A DNA stretch of 9,317 nt from Clostridiales bacterium (GTDB lineage: Bacteria > Bacillota > Clostridia > Tissierellales > Sedimentibacteraceae): contig DNNJ01000209.1 of assembly GCA_003487955.1 (NCBI GenBank), forward strand, positions 3,049-12,365, given 5' to 3'. Below the pieces are notes generated by a model that saw only the letters and a program-made list of their open reading frames with translations, did not search any database and was not told the origin of the DNA. How positions within the stretch are numbered: the stretch's first letter is position 1; the number at the start of each line of letters is the position of its first letter. The translations under genes and the position numbers were made by a program. Positions 1 through 5,118 of the stretch are shown in pieces.

Positions 1-473
1 ATACATTAATTGCTTATGGAACAAAGTACGGATGCGCAGAAAAATGTGCAATAGAATTATCAAAAGAATTTGATGGTAATGTTGAAATAGTTAATTTAAA
101 AGAAAACAATAAAATTGACCTGAACAAATATGACCGTGTAATTATAGGCGGCTCTGTCTATATCGGGAAAATCCAAAAAGAAGTAACAAATTTTATAAAC
201 TTAAACTTAAATGAACTCTTGAAAAAGCAAATCGGTTTATTCATTTGTGGCATGCAGGAAGGAGATGCTTTTGATAAGGAAGTAATTGACAATTTTCATG
301 CAGACCTGCTAAACAAAGCTAAGTCAGTTAAGTCTTTCGGCGGAGAATTTACATTCAAAAAAATGAACTTCATGGAAAAAGCAATAGTAAAGAAAATTGT
401 CAAAGTTTCATCTGACAAATCAGATATAAAACATGAAAACATTAAAAAATTAGCAATGGACATGTATAATTAA
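1..473 (+). CDS. Flavodoxin-domain protein (HemG/protoporphyrinogen-oxidase-like), 5'-partial
   Basis: The reading frame is open from base 3 and gives 156 residues before a TAA stop. It begins TLIAYGTKYGCAEKCA, the FMN-phosphate-binding loop of flavodoxins, so only one to three N-terminal residues are probably missing. A second flavodoxin signature, DRVIIGGSVYIGK, lies near residues 44-56, and LFICGM near residues 77-82 fits the third flavin-contacting strand. The length (about 158 aa) fits the flavodoxin family that includes menaquinone-dependent protoporphyrinogen oxidase HemG, which has a single FMN domain. The role should therefore be cytoplasmic FMN-dependent electron transfer; HemG activity itself is only a possibility. 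The C-terminal 59 residues closely match a gene fragment at 4889-5071 (48 of 59 identical), so the genome carried at least two copies. The gene converges on the stay-green homologue and shares its terminator. Confidence 0.85.
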   Translation, partial: TLIAYGTKYGCAEKCAIELSKEFDGNVEIVNLKENNKIDLNKYDRVIIGGSVYIGKIQKEVTNFINLNLNELLKKQIGLFICGMQEGDAFDKEVIDNFHADLLNKAKSVKSFGGEFTFKKMNFMEKAIVKKIVKVSSDKSDIKHENIKKLAMDMYN

Positions 474-531
474 ATATATTTTCTCCACTTACATTCAGGA
501 TTGATAGCTCTGCGTTGTATTTGTCTATCTT

Positions 532-568
532 AAAATTGCCCGAATTAAATTCGGGCAATTTTATAAAT
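532..568. terminator. Bidirectional intrinsic terminator between convergent genes
   Basis: A perfect inverted repeat spans 532-562: arms 532-546 and 548-562, core GCCCGAA/TTCGGGC, flanked by A4 on the left and T4 on the right. Both strands therefore read as a GC-core hairpin followed by U residues. It lies 58 nt after the flavodoxin stop and overlaps the last six codons of the minus-strand gene, whose stop codon is in the loop region. It can serve both convergent transcripts. Confidence 0.85.
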
Positions 569-1030
569 GAATCTCGAAGCAGAAACAATATTGTAGTCCG
601 AAAAAGTACCCCAATTTTCAACTTTGTTATACATTGGATCAGTTGATAAAAAGTATACGGTAATAGGAGCATAATCCAATTCAGGATGAGCATTAAAAAA
701 TTCATTATCACCATATCGGATTGCTTCTAAAGCACTAGGAAGTTCTCTTCTAAAGATTGCTTCTCGTATAGCTTTAGTTTCTGGAACAAATTGACCATCT
801 ACAAATAAATAAACATAATAAACAAAACTATTTTCGTTTCCTATCCATTCGCCCATTACCTCATCTCTCATAGGGTTAAGTTTGTAATAAGCAAAATCTA
901 AACCTATTGTCAAATAAAGTTCAGCGGTTATATCTGAATGAGTTAAAGTATATCGTCTTGGTATAATTGGTTCAGTTGCAGTAACACCAATAAATTCTAC
1001 ATATAGTTTATCAAGATTTAATTGACTCAT
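545..1030 (-). CDS. Stay-green (SGR) family protein, putative Mg-dechelatase homologue
   Basis: This 161-residue protein matches the core of plant STAY-GREEN along its whole length. Visible motifs are PRRYTLTHSDIT (residues 24-35), RDEVMGEW (55-62), FRRELPSALEAIRYGDNEFF (93-112), HPEL (115-118), VYF (125-127) and NKVENWG (135-141). The HSD triad (H31, D33) lies in the stretch expected to form the active site. Plant SGR removes magnesium from chlorophyll a, and some bacterial homologues have been reported to do so in vitro. No transit peptide, signal peptide or membrane segment is seen, so the protein is probably cytoplasmic. The start is supported by AAGGAT (minus strand, bases 1037-1042) seven bases upstream of the ATG. 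The gene stands alone on the minus strand. A Clostridia-like anaerobe would not be expected to make chlorophyll, so the natural substrate is unknown; a related Mg- or other metallo-tetrapyrrole is possible. Confidence 0.92.
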   Translation of the reverse strand: MSQLNLDKLYVEFIGVTATEPIIPRRYTLTHSDITAELYLTIGLDFAYYKLNPMRDEVMGEWIGNENSFVYYVYLFVDGQFVPETKAIREAIFRRELPSALEAIRYGDNEFFNAHPELDYAPITVYFLSTDPMYNKVENWGTFSDYNIVSASRFIYKIARI

Positions 1031-1260
1031 TTAATTATCCTTTCTAATTATATTTTTTAAAAATATTCAATAATATAATATTACATATGAAGTAATCGGT
1101 GCATATATATAATATCTAACTAATTACCCCCTACTACAAACAGATATGAAAAATCCACTTACACCTGAGCAAGCAAATGGACCTGTAGCAGGATGAATTA
1201 ATACAAATGTATTAAATAAATAATCTGGATAAGAGGATCTGGATAAGAGTCCTCTAAAGA
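1031..1260. other. Gene-poor AT-rich intergenic stretch
   Basis: This segment separates the minus-strand stay-green gene from the riboswitch promoter. I see no credible gene. It holds a 17-codon micro-ORF without a ribosome site (1146-1196), a small hairpin (TTAATAC/GTATTAA around 1198-1215) and the tandem repeat at 1223-1249. The stay-green promoter should lie at its left end, on the minus strand upstream of 1045, but no clear -35/-10 pair can be picked out of the AT-rich background. Confidence 0.6.
1223..1249 (+). repeat. 14-bp tandem direct repeat, two copies
   Basis: ATCTGGATAAGAG occurs at 1223-1235 and again at 1237-1249, a period of 14 bp. The second copy is followed by TCCTC, which can pair with GAGGA in the first copy. 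It lies just upstream of the riboswitch promoter. It could be a regulator-binding direct repeat or a slippage product; nothing else supports either reading. Confidence 0.7.
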
Positions 1261-1272
1261 AAAATATATTAT

Positions 1273-1300
1273 TTGACAAAATATTTTAAAGGCATATAAT
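1273..1300 (+). promoter_or_regulatory. Sigma-A-type promoter for the riboswitch-controlled gene
   Basis: A consensus -35 TTGACA (1273-1278) and a consensus -10 TATAAT (1295-1300) are separated by 16 bp. Transcription should start near 1306-1308, about 20 nt before the aptamer. Both hexamers are perfect, so control is probably exerted mainly after initiation, by the riboswitch. Confidence 0.85.
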
Positions 1301-1325
1301 GAATTTATAGGAATAAATTAGCGAA

Positions 1326-1406
1326 TTGATAAAGGCAAACTCAGTGAAAGCTGAGGACGCAAAGCCACGGACCTTAAGGTGAAAACCAAGGCAGCCGGGT
1401 TACCAA
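1326..1406 (+). ncRNA. Cyclic-di-GMP-I (GEMM-I) riboswitch aptamer
   Basis: The segment has the hallmarks of the GEMM-I class. It contains GGCAAAC, then a stem CTCAGT/GCTGAG closed by a GAAA tetraloop (1340-1355), then the conserved GGACGCAAAGCC (1355-1366). A second arm follows, with CCTT/AAGG and GGT/ACC stems and another GAAA loop (1372-1391), ending in CCGGGTTACC. The closing helix P1 can form between TTGATAA (1326-1332) and TTACCAA (1400-1406) with one A-C mismatch. The aptamer senses c-di-GMP, the second messenger that controls the switch from motile to surface-attached life. It sits in the leader of the secreted PF07833 protein, upstream of an intrinsic terminator, so it should act by transcription attenuation. 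Only one aptamer is present. Confidence 0.95.
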
Positions 1407-1428
1407 AATGCAAATACACAATAGTATT

Positions 1429-1460
1429 AGCTCTGTTTGGTGACCCATTCAGAGTTTTTT
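1429..1460 (+). terminator. Riboswitch expression platform: intrinsic terminator
   Basis: AGCTCTG (1429-1435) pairs with CAGAGTT (1450-1456), with one G-U pair. Above a 2x2 U-U internal loop, TGG (1438-1440) pairs with CCA (1445-1447) around a TGAC loop. A T6 tract (1455-1460) follows. The upper part, GGTGACCC (1439-1446), can instead pair with GGGTTACC (1397-1404) at the 3' edge of the aptamer, giving eight pairs with one wobble. That would be an antiterminator incompatible with aptamer P1. Confidence 0.85.
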
Positions 1461-1501
1461 AATTCCGTATTTATCCCAAATATATTATAAGGAGAATTTA
1501 A

Positions 1502-2404
1502 ATGAGAGAAAGTAACAAATTGGCATTAATTTTAGTACTTTTATTAGTATTGGTTTTTCCAACTGTAGCATTTGGGGAAGAAGTTATTGATGAAACCCCT
1601 GAGGTTGATGAATCAATAGTTGTAGAAGAAGATGAAACAGAAGAAGATGAAACAGAAGAAGATGAAACAGAAGAAGATGAAACAGAAGAAGATGAAGATA
1701 CAATTAAAGAAGGTATAGGAAAAGGCAAAGGCAAAAATAAACTTTGGAAAGAAGCTAAAGCAGCTATTAAATTGCAGAAGGATGAAATCGAAGCCTTAAA
1801 AGATGAAGTTGAAGCTGAAATGGATGAGCTGGAATTACTGTTGGAAGCTACAGAAGCAGAAGGTGATGAAGCAACAGTAACAGCATTAAAAGAACAATTA
1901 GAAACCTTAAAAGCAGAGAAAGATGAATATAAAGTACAACTTAAGGCAAAAATTTCAGAGATGCAACAAATAATGAAAGAAAAATACACTTTAGAGGAAT
2001 TAACAGAATTAGAAGAAGTTGCAGAGGCTTTGAAATCATTAGATGATGTAGCTATTATCCCTGTTGAAAATGTGATTATAGTTAATGGAGATGCAAAATT
2101 TGATACACCTCCTGTTATTAAAGAAGGAAGAACTTTGATACCCGTTAGAGCAATTTCTGAAGGGATGGGTGCAGAAGTTGGATGGAATGCGGAAGAAAAA
2201 ATAGTTACTATCACTAAAGATGATAAGGTTATAGTGTTTAATCTTACAGAAAATAAGGTTTTTGTTGATGAAGCAGAAGTTATAATTGATGTTCCTGCAA
2301 AAGTTATGAATAATAGGACAATGGTTCCTCTTCGTTTTATTGCAGAACAATTGGGATTAAATGTGGAATATGATGAAGAAATGCAAACAATTGTAATAGA
2401 GTAG
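1502..2404 (+). CDS. Secreted acidic coiled-coil protein with copper amine oxidase N-terminal domain (PF07833)
   Basis: This is a 300-residue exported protein. Residues 1-25 form a signal peptide: a charged start, the hydrophobic LALILVLLLVLVFPTVAF, and probable cleavage after AFG. Residues 42-66 are a run of the pentapeptide EEDET, encoded by near-perfect 15-bp repeats. A short Gly/Lys segment (GKGKGKNK, 73-80) precedes a long Glu/Lys-rich predicted coiled coil (about 82-180). Residues 190-300 form the PF07833 domain, with the paired motifs GRTLIPVRAISEGMGAEVGW and NRTMVPLRFIAEQLGLNVEY. In Clostridia PF07833 domains occur on many extracellular proteins and do not imply amine oxidase activity. 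AAGGAG (1489-1494) sits eight bases before the ATG. Control by c-di-GMP suggests a surface or matrix role; the acidic repeat might bind cations. No LPXTG or S-layer anchor is seen, so attachment to the cell is unclear. Confidence 0.9.
   Translation: MRESNKLALILVLLLVLVFPTVAFGEEVIDETPEVDESIVVEEDETEEDETEEDETEEDETEEDEDTIKEGIGKGKGKNKLWKEAKAAIKLQKDEIEALKDEVEAEMDELELLLEATEAEGDEATVTALKEQLETLKAEKDEYKVQLKAKISEMQQIMKEKYTLEELTELEEVAEALKSLDDVAIIPVENVIIVNGDAKFDTPPVIKEGRTLIPVRAISEGMGAEVGWNAEEKIVTITKDDKVIVFNLTENKVFVDEAEVIIDVPAKVMNNRTMVPLRFIAEQLGLNVEYDEEMQTIVIE
1625..1696 (+). repeat. In-frame 15-bp tandem repeat encoding EEDET
   Basis: About 4.8 copies of GAAGAAGATGAAACA run without interruption inside the PF07833 gene. 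The unit length is a multiple of three, so copy-number change would lengthen or shorten the acidic linker without breaking the frame. The copies are almost identical at the DNA level, which points to recent slippage expansion rather than protein-level selection alone. Confidence 0.9.
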
Positions 2405-2456
2405 AAGCTAATAGAACACTTCAAGTTTTGTGTAAATAAAAAAAGGTGTAATTTTA

Positions 2457-2501
2457 AAGTAATTTGAATAAAGGAAAGGCTTAATAATAAGTTTTTCCTT
2501 T
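2457..2501 (+). repeat. Dispersed 45-bp repeat containing a terminator, copy 1
   Basis: This stretch matches 6765-6809 at 43 of 45 positions, with differences only at 2466 and 2468. Similarity ends sharply on both sides. The 3' two thirds form a terminator hairpin, but the matching region also includes 13 bp upstream of the stem. It is therefore more than convergent terminator structure. Confidence 0.85.
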
Positions 2502-2507
2502 ATTTTT
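2470..2507 (+). terminator. Intrinsic terminator after the PF07833 gene
   Basis: A 14-bp stem (AAAGGAAAGGCTTA paired with TAAGTTTTTCCTTT, two G-U pairs, ATAA loop, 2470-2501) is followed by ATTTTT. It lies 66 nt past the stop codon at 2404 and should end the riboswitch-controlled transcript. Confidence 0.8.
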
Positions 2508-2635
2508 GCTGTTTTAAAATAAATTAAAAAGAAATCTCTTTTCTCTATTTGGGTCTGAAGCACTAAGCTATTTTATAAAAAATAATGTAATAATTTTTCA
2601 TAACATACAAATCCTATATTATATTGATATTGGAT

Positions 2636-2660
2636 TTTTTGATTTCCGAATAATCAAAAA
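2636..2660. repeat. 9-bp inverted repeat upstream of the flavin reductase gene
   Basis: TTTTTGATT (2636-2644) and AATCAAAAA (2652-2660) form a perfect inverted repeat with a 7-nt spacer, 35 bp before the start codon. AATCAAAA recurs at 2671-2678. Just upstream, AAATCC/GGATTT (about 2609-2636) forms another weak hairpin. This could be an operator or a 5'-leader hairpin. The AT-rich composition makes chance a real alternative. Confidence 0.4.
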
Positions 2661-2694
2661 TTATTTCATTAATCAAAATTTTAAGGAGAAGAGA

Positions 2695-4488
2695 ATGAAA
2701 CTGAAAATTAAGCGTACATTAATATTTATATTAATAATAGCAATGGTTTTATCTGTGGCTGCTTGCCAAGGTAAACCAAAAGAAGAGGACAAAGGATTAT
2801 TTAAGGCCGGCAAATATGTAGGAGAAGGTCAGGGACTAAATGGTCCAATAAAGGTTGAAGTAACTGTAACTGCAAATGAAATAACGGAAATAAAGGTGCT
2901 TGAACACAAGGAAACGCCCGGAGTCAGTGATTTAGCCATCAAGGATGTACCTGCAAGCATAGTAGAAGGACAGGGATTAGCAGTTGATATAGTAGCCGGT
3001 GCTACTTATTCCAGCAATGGTATAATAGAAGCTGTTACAAAAGCATTAGAACAAGCTGATGCAGATATAAATGCATTAAAGACATTACCCGTTAAACAAG
3101 AAAAAGAAAAAACCACAACCGAAAAGGAAACTGATGTAGTCGTAATAGGTGCAGGTGGGGCTGGTTTAGCTTCTGCAGTATCAGCTAATGAAAACGGTGC
3201 AAGGGTAATTGTATTAGAAAAAATGCCAAAAGTCGGCGGTAATACCATTATATCCGGTGCAGCATACAATGCAGTTGACCCTAAAAGACAAGAAGCACAA
3301 GGAATTGAAGACTCTATAGAAAAACATTATACTCAAACTTATGAAGGCGGAGATAAAAAAGGAAATCCTGAACTAATTAGAGTATTAGTTGAAAATGCAT
3401 ATCCAACTATTGAATGGCTTGAAGGAATGGGAATGGAATTTAAGCCTGAATTGTTTACTGTTCTTGGCGGAATGTGGCCTAGGGCCCATGCACCTGTTAA
3501 ACCTTTGGGAACCGGATTTATAGACACTTTCATGAATTATATAGATGAACATAAAGATCAGATGGAAGTTATGGTTAATACCAAGGTAACTGAAATAACT
3601 ATGGAAAACGGCAAGATCCTAGGTGTAAAAGCTGAAGGTCCGGATGGAGATGTTATTATAAGAGCAAATGCTGTAATTGTAGCAGCCGGTGGTTTTGGAA
3701 ATAGTATTGAAATGAGAAATGAATATAATACTCAATGGCCTGATTTAACAAAATTAAAATCAACTAACCATCCCGGAGCAACAGGAGACGGTATTACAAT
3801 GGCTGAAGCAGCTGGGGCTAACCTTGTTGGAATGGAATATATTCAGCTGTTGCCAATGGGAGACCCTGATACCGGAAGTTTAAGCGGCAACATTGAACAA
3901 TCAGTTGAAAATAGAATATTCGTTAATAAAGATGGATCTAGATTTGTTGATGAAGGTGCTCGAAGGGATGTAATGACAAAAGCATTGTTTGAACAAGAAG
4001 ATGCATTCATGTGGGTTGTTTTGGACAGCCAAAATTATCCTACGGGAGATGAAAAAAATCACTTCAATGAAAGTATAAATGAATTAGTAGCAGCTAAAAG
4101 AGCATATAAGGCTGACACATTGGAAGATTTAGCTGCGCAAATTGGAGTAGATCCAAGTAATTTGGTAAAAACAGTTGAAGATTTCAATGCTCATGTAGAC
4201 AGCAAAGAAGCTGATGAATTTGGCAGAACATTGTATCAATGGAAAATAGATAAGCCTCCATATTATGCAGGAGCTAGAGTTCCAACAGTTCACCATACAA
4301 TGGGCGGCATTGAAATAAATACGGAAGCTGAAGTTATAGATACTAACGGAAATGTAATACCCGGATTATATGCGGCAGGGGAAGTAACCGGTGGAATCCA
4401 TGGTACTAATCGTTTAGGCGGAAATGCATTGGCAGATATCAACGTATTCGGAAGAATTGCAGGCAAAAATGCAGCAGCATTTAAATAA
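2695..4488 (+). CDS. Lipoprotein flavocytochrome-c-type reductase (FMN-binding plus FAD fumarate/urocanate-reductase-like domain)
   Basis: This 597-residue surface flavoprotein starts after AAGGAG (2683-2688). Its N-terminus is a lipoprotein signal with lipobox VAAC (Cys24). Residues 38-122 form an FMN-binding domain with the flavinylation motif D98-IVAGAT-104; in this family an ApbE/FmnB-type transferase links FMN to the Thr. Residues 146-597 are the FAD_binding_2 reductase: dinucleotide motif GAGGAGLA (152-159), then ATGDGITMA, R424 in ARRD, HHTMGG (533-538), and HGTNRLGGNA (569-578) with R573. These correspond to the catalytic and substrate-binding Arg/His set of soluble fumarate reductases. 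The substrate-loop His of Shewanella Fcc3 (in AHPT) is replaced here by Leu (QLLPMG, 385-389 region), so fumarate is not assured; urocanate or another 2-enoate is possible. There is no haem domain (no CXXCH), so electrons probably arrive through the FMN domain from membrane or extracellular electron-transfer carriers. It appears monocistronic. Confidence 0.92.
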   Translation: MKLKIKRTLIFILIIAMVLSVAACQGKPKEEDKGLFKAGKYVGEGQGLNGPIKVEVTVTANEITEIKVLEHKETPGVSDLAIKDVPASIVEGQGLAVDIVAGATYSSNGIIEAVTKALEQADADINALKTLPVKQEKEKTTTEKETDVVVIGAGGAGLASAVSANENGARVIVLEKMPKVGGNTIISGAAYNAVDPKRQEAQGIEDSIEKHYTQTYEGGDKKGNPELIRVLVENAYPTIEWLEGMGMEFKPELFTVLGGMWPRAHAPVKPLGTGFIDTFMNYIDEHKDQMEVMVNTKVTEITMENGKILGVKAEGPDGDVIIRANAVIVAAGGFGNSIEMRNEYNTQWPDLTKLKSTNHPGATGDGITMAEAAGANLVGMEYIQLLPMGDPDTGSLSGNIEQSVENRIFVNKDGSRFVDEGARRDVMTKALFEQEDAFMWVVLDSQNYPTGDEKNHFNESINELVAAKRAYKADTLEDLAAQIGVDPSNLVKTVEDFNAHVDSKEADEFGRTLYQWKIDKPPYYAGARVPTVHHTMGGIEINTEAEVIDTNGNVIPGLYAAGEVTGGIHGTNRLGGNALADINVFGRIAGKNAAAFK

Positions 4489-4602
4489 GAGTAAATTAAT
4501 CATAGTTTAGGAAAAATCAGATTATTTAATAAGGAAATATATTGGGGAAAAAGCTTTACAGGACATAGAATGATGATGGTAAAATAAGAAGAGGAGCCAA
4601 TA

Positions 4603-4629
4603 ATGGAATTTCTCATCGAAAACAGGTAG
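4603..4629 (+). other. Possible 8-residue micro-ORF with a good ribosome site
   Basis: ATG at 4603 opens MEFLIENR and stops at TAG 4627-4629, preceded by AAGAGGAG (4587-4594). The stop lies inside the left arm of the terminator at 4624-4668. It may be the decayed start of a gene or a chance match. I would not call it a functional peptide without expression data. Confidence 0.2.
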
Positions 4630-4676
4630 CACCCGATTTTCAATGATCACAAAGATTGGGTGCTATCTGATTTTTT
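4624..4676 (+). terminator. Strong intrinsic terminator downstream of the flavin reductase gene
   Basis: AGGTAGCACCCGAT (4624-4637) pairs with ATTGGGTGCTATCT (4655-4668) over 14 bp with two G-U wobbles. A 17-nt loop separates the arms and a T6 run follows (4671-4676). It lies 135 nt after the flavin reductase stop and isolates that gene from the scar downstream. Confidence 0.85.
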
Positions 4677-4710
4677 GCTTAATTATTTATAAACGCCTAT
4701 AGGGGCTATT

Positions 4711-4739
4711 TTGATTGATTTAATTAGAAAAAGTTATAT
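4711..4739 (+). promoter_or_regulatory. Possible promoter of the truncated permease gene
   Basis: TTGATT (4711-4716) lies 17 bp before TTATAT (4734-4739), between the terminator and the permease start. The match is only moderate. A palindrome, CCTATAGG (4696-4703), sits just upstream and may be part of a former operator. Confidence 0.35.
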
Positions 4740-4787
4740 ACTGATATAAATAATATTTTTTACTTTCCATCAGGAGATGAAGACAAA

Positions 4788-4910
4788 ATGAGCAGAGGAA
4801 AATTATCCGTGTTTGAGAGTGCCATGTTAATAGCCGGAAACGGACTGGGAACAGGAATACTGGCAATCCCTTATGCAGCTTCCAAGACAACTTCCATCCG
4901 GATCTGTTAA
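4788..4910 (+). pseudogene. N-terminal remnant of an amino-acid permease (APC superfamily)
   Basis: ATG at 4788 follows AGGAG (4772-4776) with suitable spacing. It encodes MSRGKLSVFESAMLIAGNG, then LGTGILAIPYAASK. This is the cytoplasmic N-terminus and first membrane segment of an amino-acid transporter with the glycine-rich LGTGILAIPYA signature typical of aromatic amino-acid or related permeases. After residue 33 or 34 the similarity stops: the frame continues through flavodoxin DNA in the wrong phase (TSIRIC) and ends at TAA 4908-4910. A full permease would need several hundred more residues, so the gene is dead. The ribosome site and start are intact, so a 40-residue peptide could still be made. 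The loss came from a deletion that fused this start to the flavodoxin tail. Confidence 0.85.
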
Positions 4911-5071
4911 GCAAAGCAAAGTCGGTAAAACATTTCGGAGGAGAAATTACATTCAAGAAAATGAACTTCATGGAAAAAGCAATAGTAAAGAAAATTGCCA
5001 AAGTTTCATCCGACAAATCAGACATAAAATACGACGATATTAAAAAATTTGCAATGGAAATGAATAATTAA
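4889..5071 (+). pseudogene. C-terminal remnant of a second flavodoxin (paralogue of the gene at 1-473)
   Basis: From 4889 the frame reads NFHPDLLSKAKSVKHFGGE and continues to TAA 5069-5071. It aligns without gaps to the last 60 codons of the intact flavodoxin at the window start, with 48 of 59 residues identical from Phe-His onward. The FMN-binding N-terminal part is missing, and the fragment has no start codon at its upstream end. It is joined directly to the permease remnant, out of frame with it. The intact copy has 97 or so codons before this point, so about two thirds of the gene is lost. Confidence 0.88.
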
Positions 5072-5118
5072 CATTTCGATATTTTGTATCATCAAATATT
5101 CGCCGGGGAGGTTAATAA

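Noticed and set aside
442..714. A 90-codon minus-strand frame overlapping the end of the stay-green gene
   Set aside because: It runs across the shared terminator and overlaps a clearly conserved gene in another frame; composition is hydrophobic low-complexity.
1146..1196. Alternative genetic code (TGA read as an amino acid)
   Set aside because: The clear genes end in TAA or TAG, but Trp is encoded by TGG throughout and no recognised gene has an internal TGA.
1223..1249. CRISPR-like direct repeats
   Set aside because: Only two 13-bp units with a 1-bp gap and no spacers; no cas operon is visible. The Cas4-like nuclease motifs at 7960 belong to a DUF2779 protein, not to a CRISPR locus.
2039..2350. 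Asn/Phe-rich minus-strand frame inside the PF07833 domain
   Set aside because: It is an antisense shadow of an AT-rich gene with typical low-complexity composition.
1498..2424. A 308-codon open frame on the minus strand opposite the PF07833 gene
   Set aside because: It is a Ser/Ile-rich mirror of the Glu/Asp-rich coding strand, with no ribosome site or domain. The plus strand has a signal peptide, a riboswitch and a recognised domain.
4720..5025. A 101-codon minus-strand frame over the permease/flavodoxin scar
   Set aside because: The plus strand shows recognisable fragments of two families here; the minus frame shows none and has no ribosome site.
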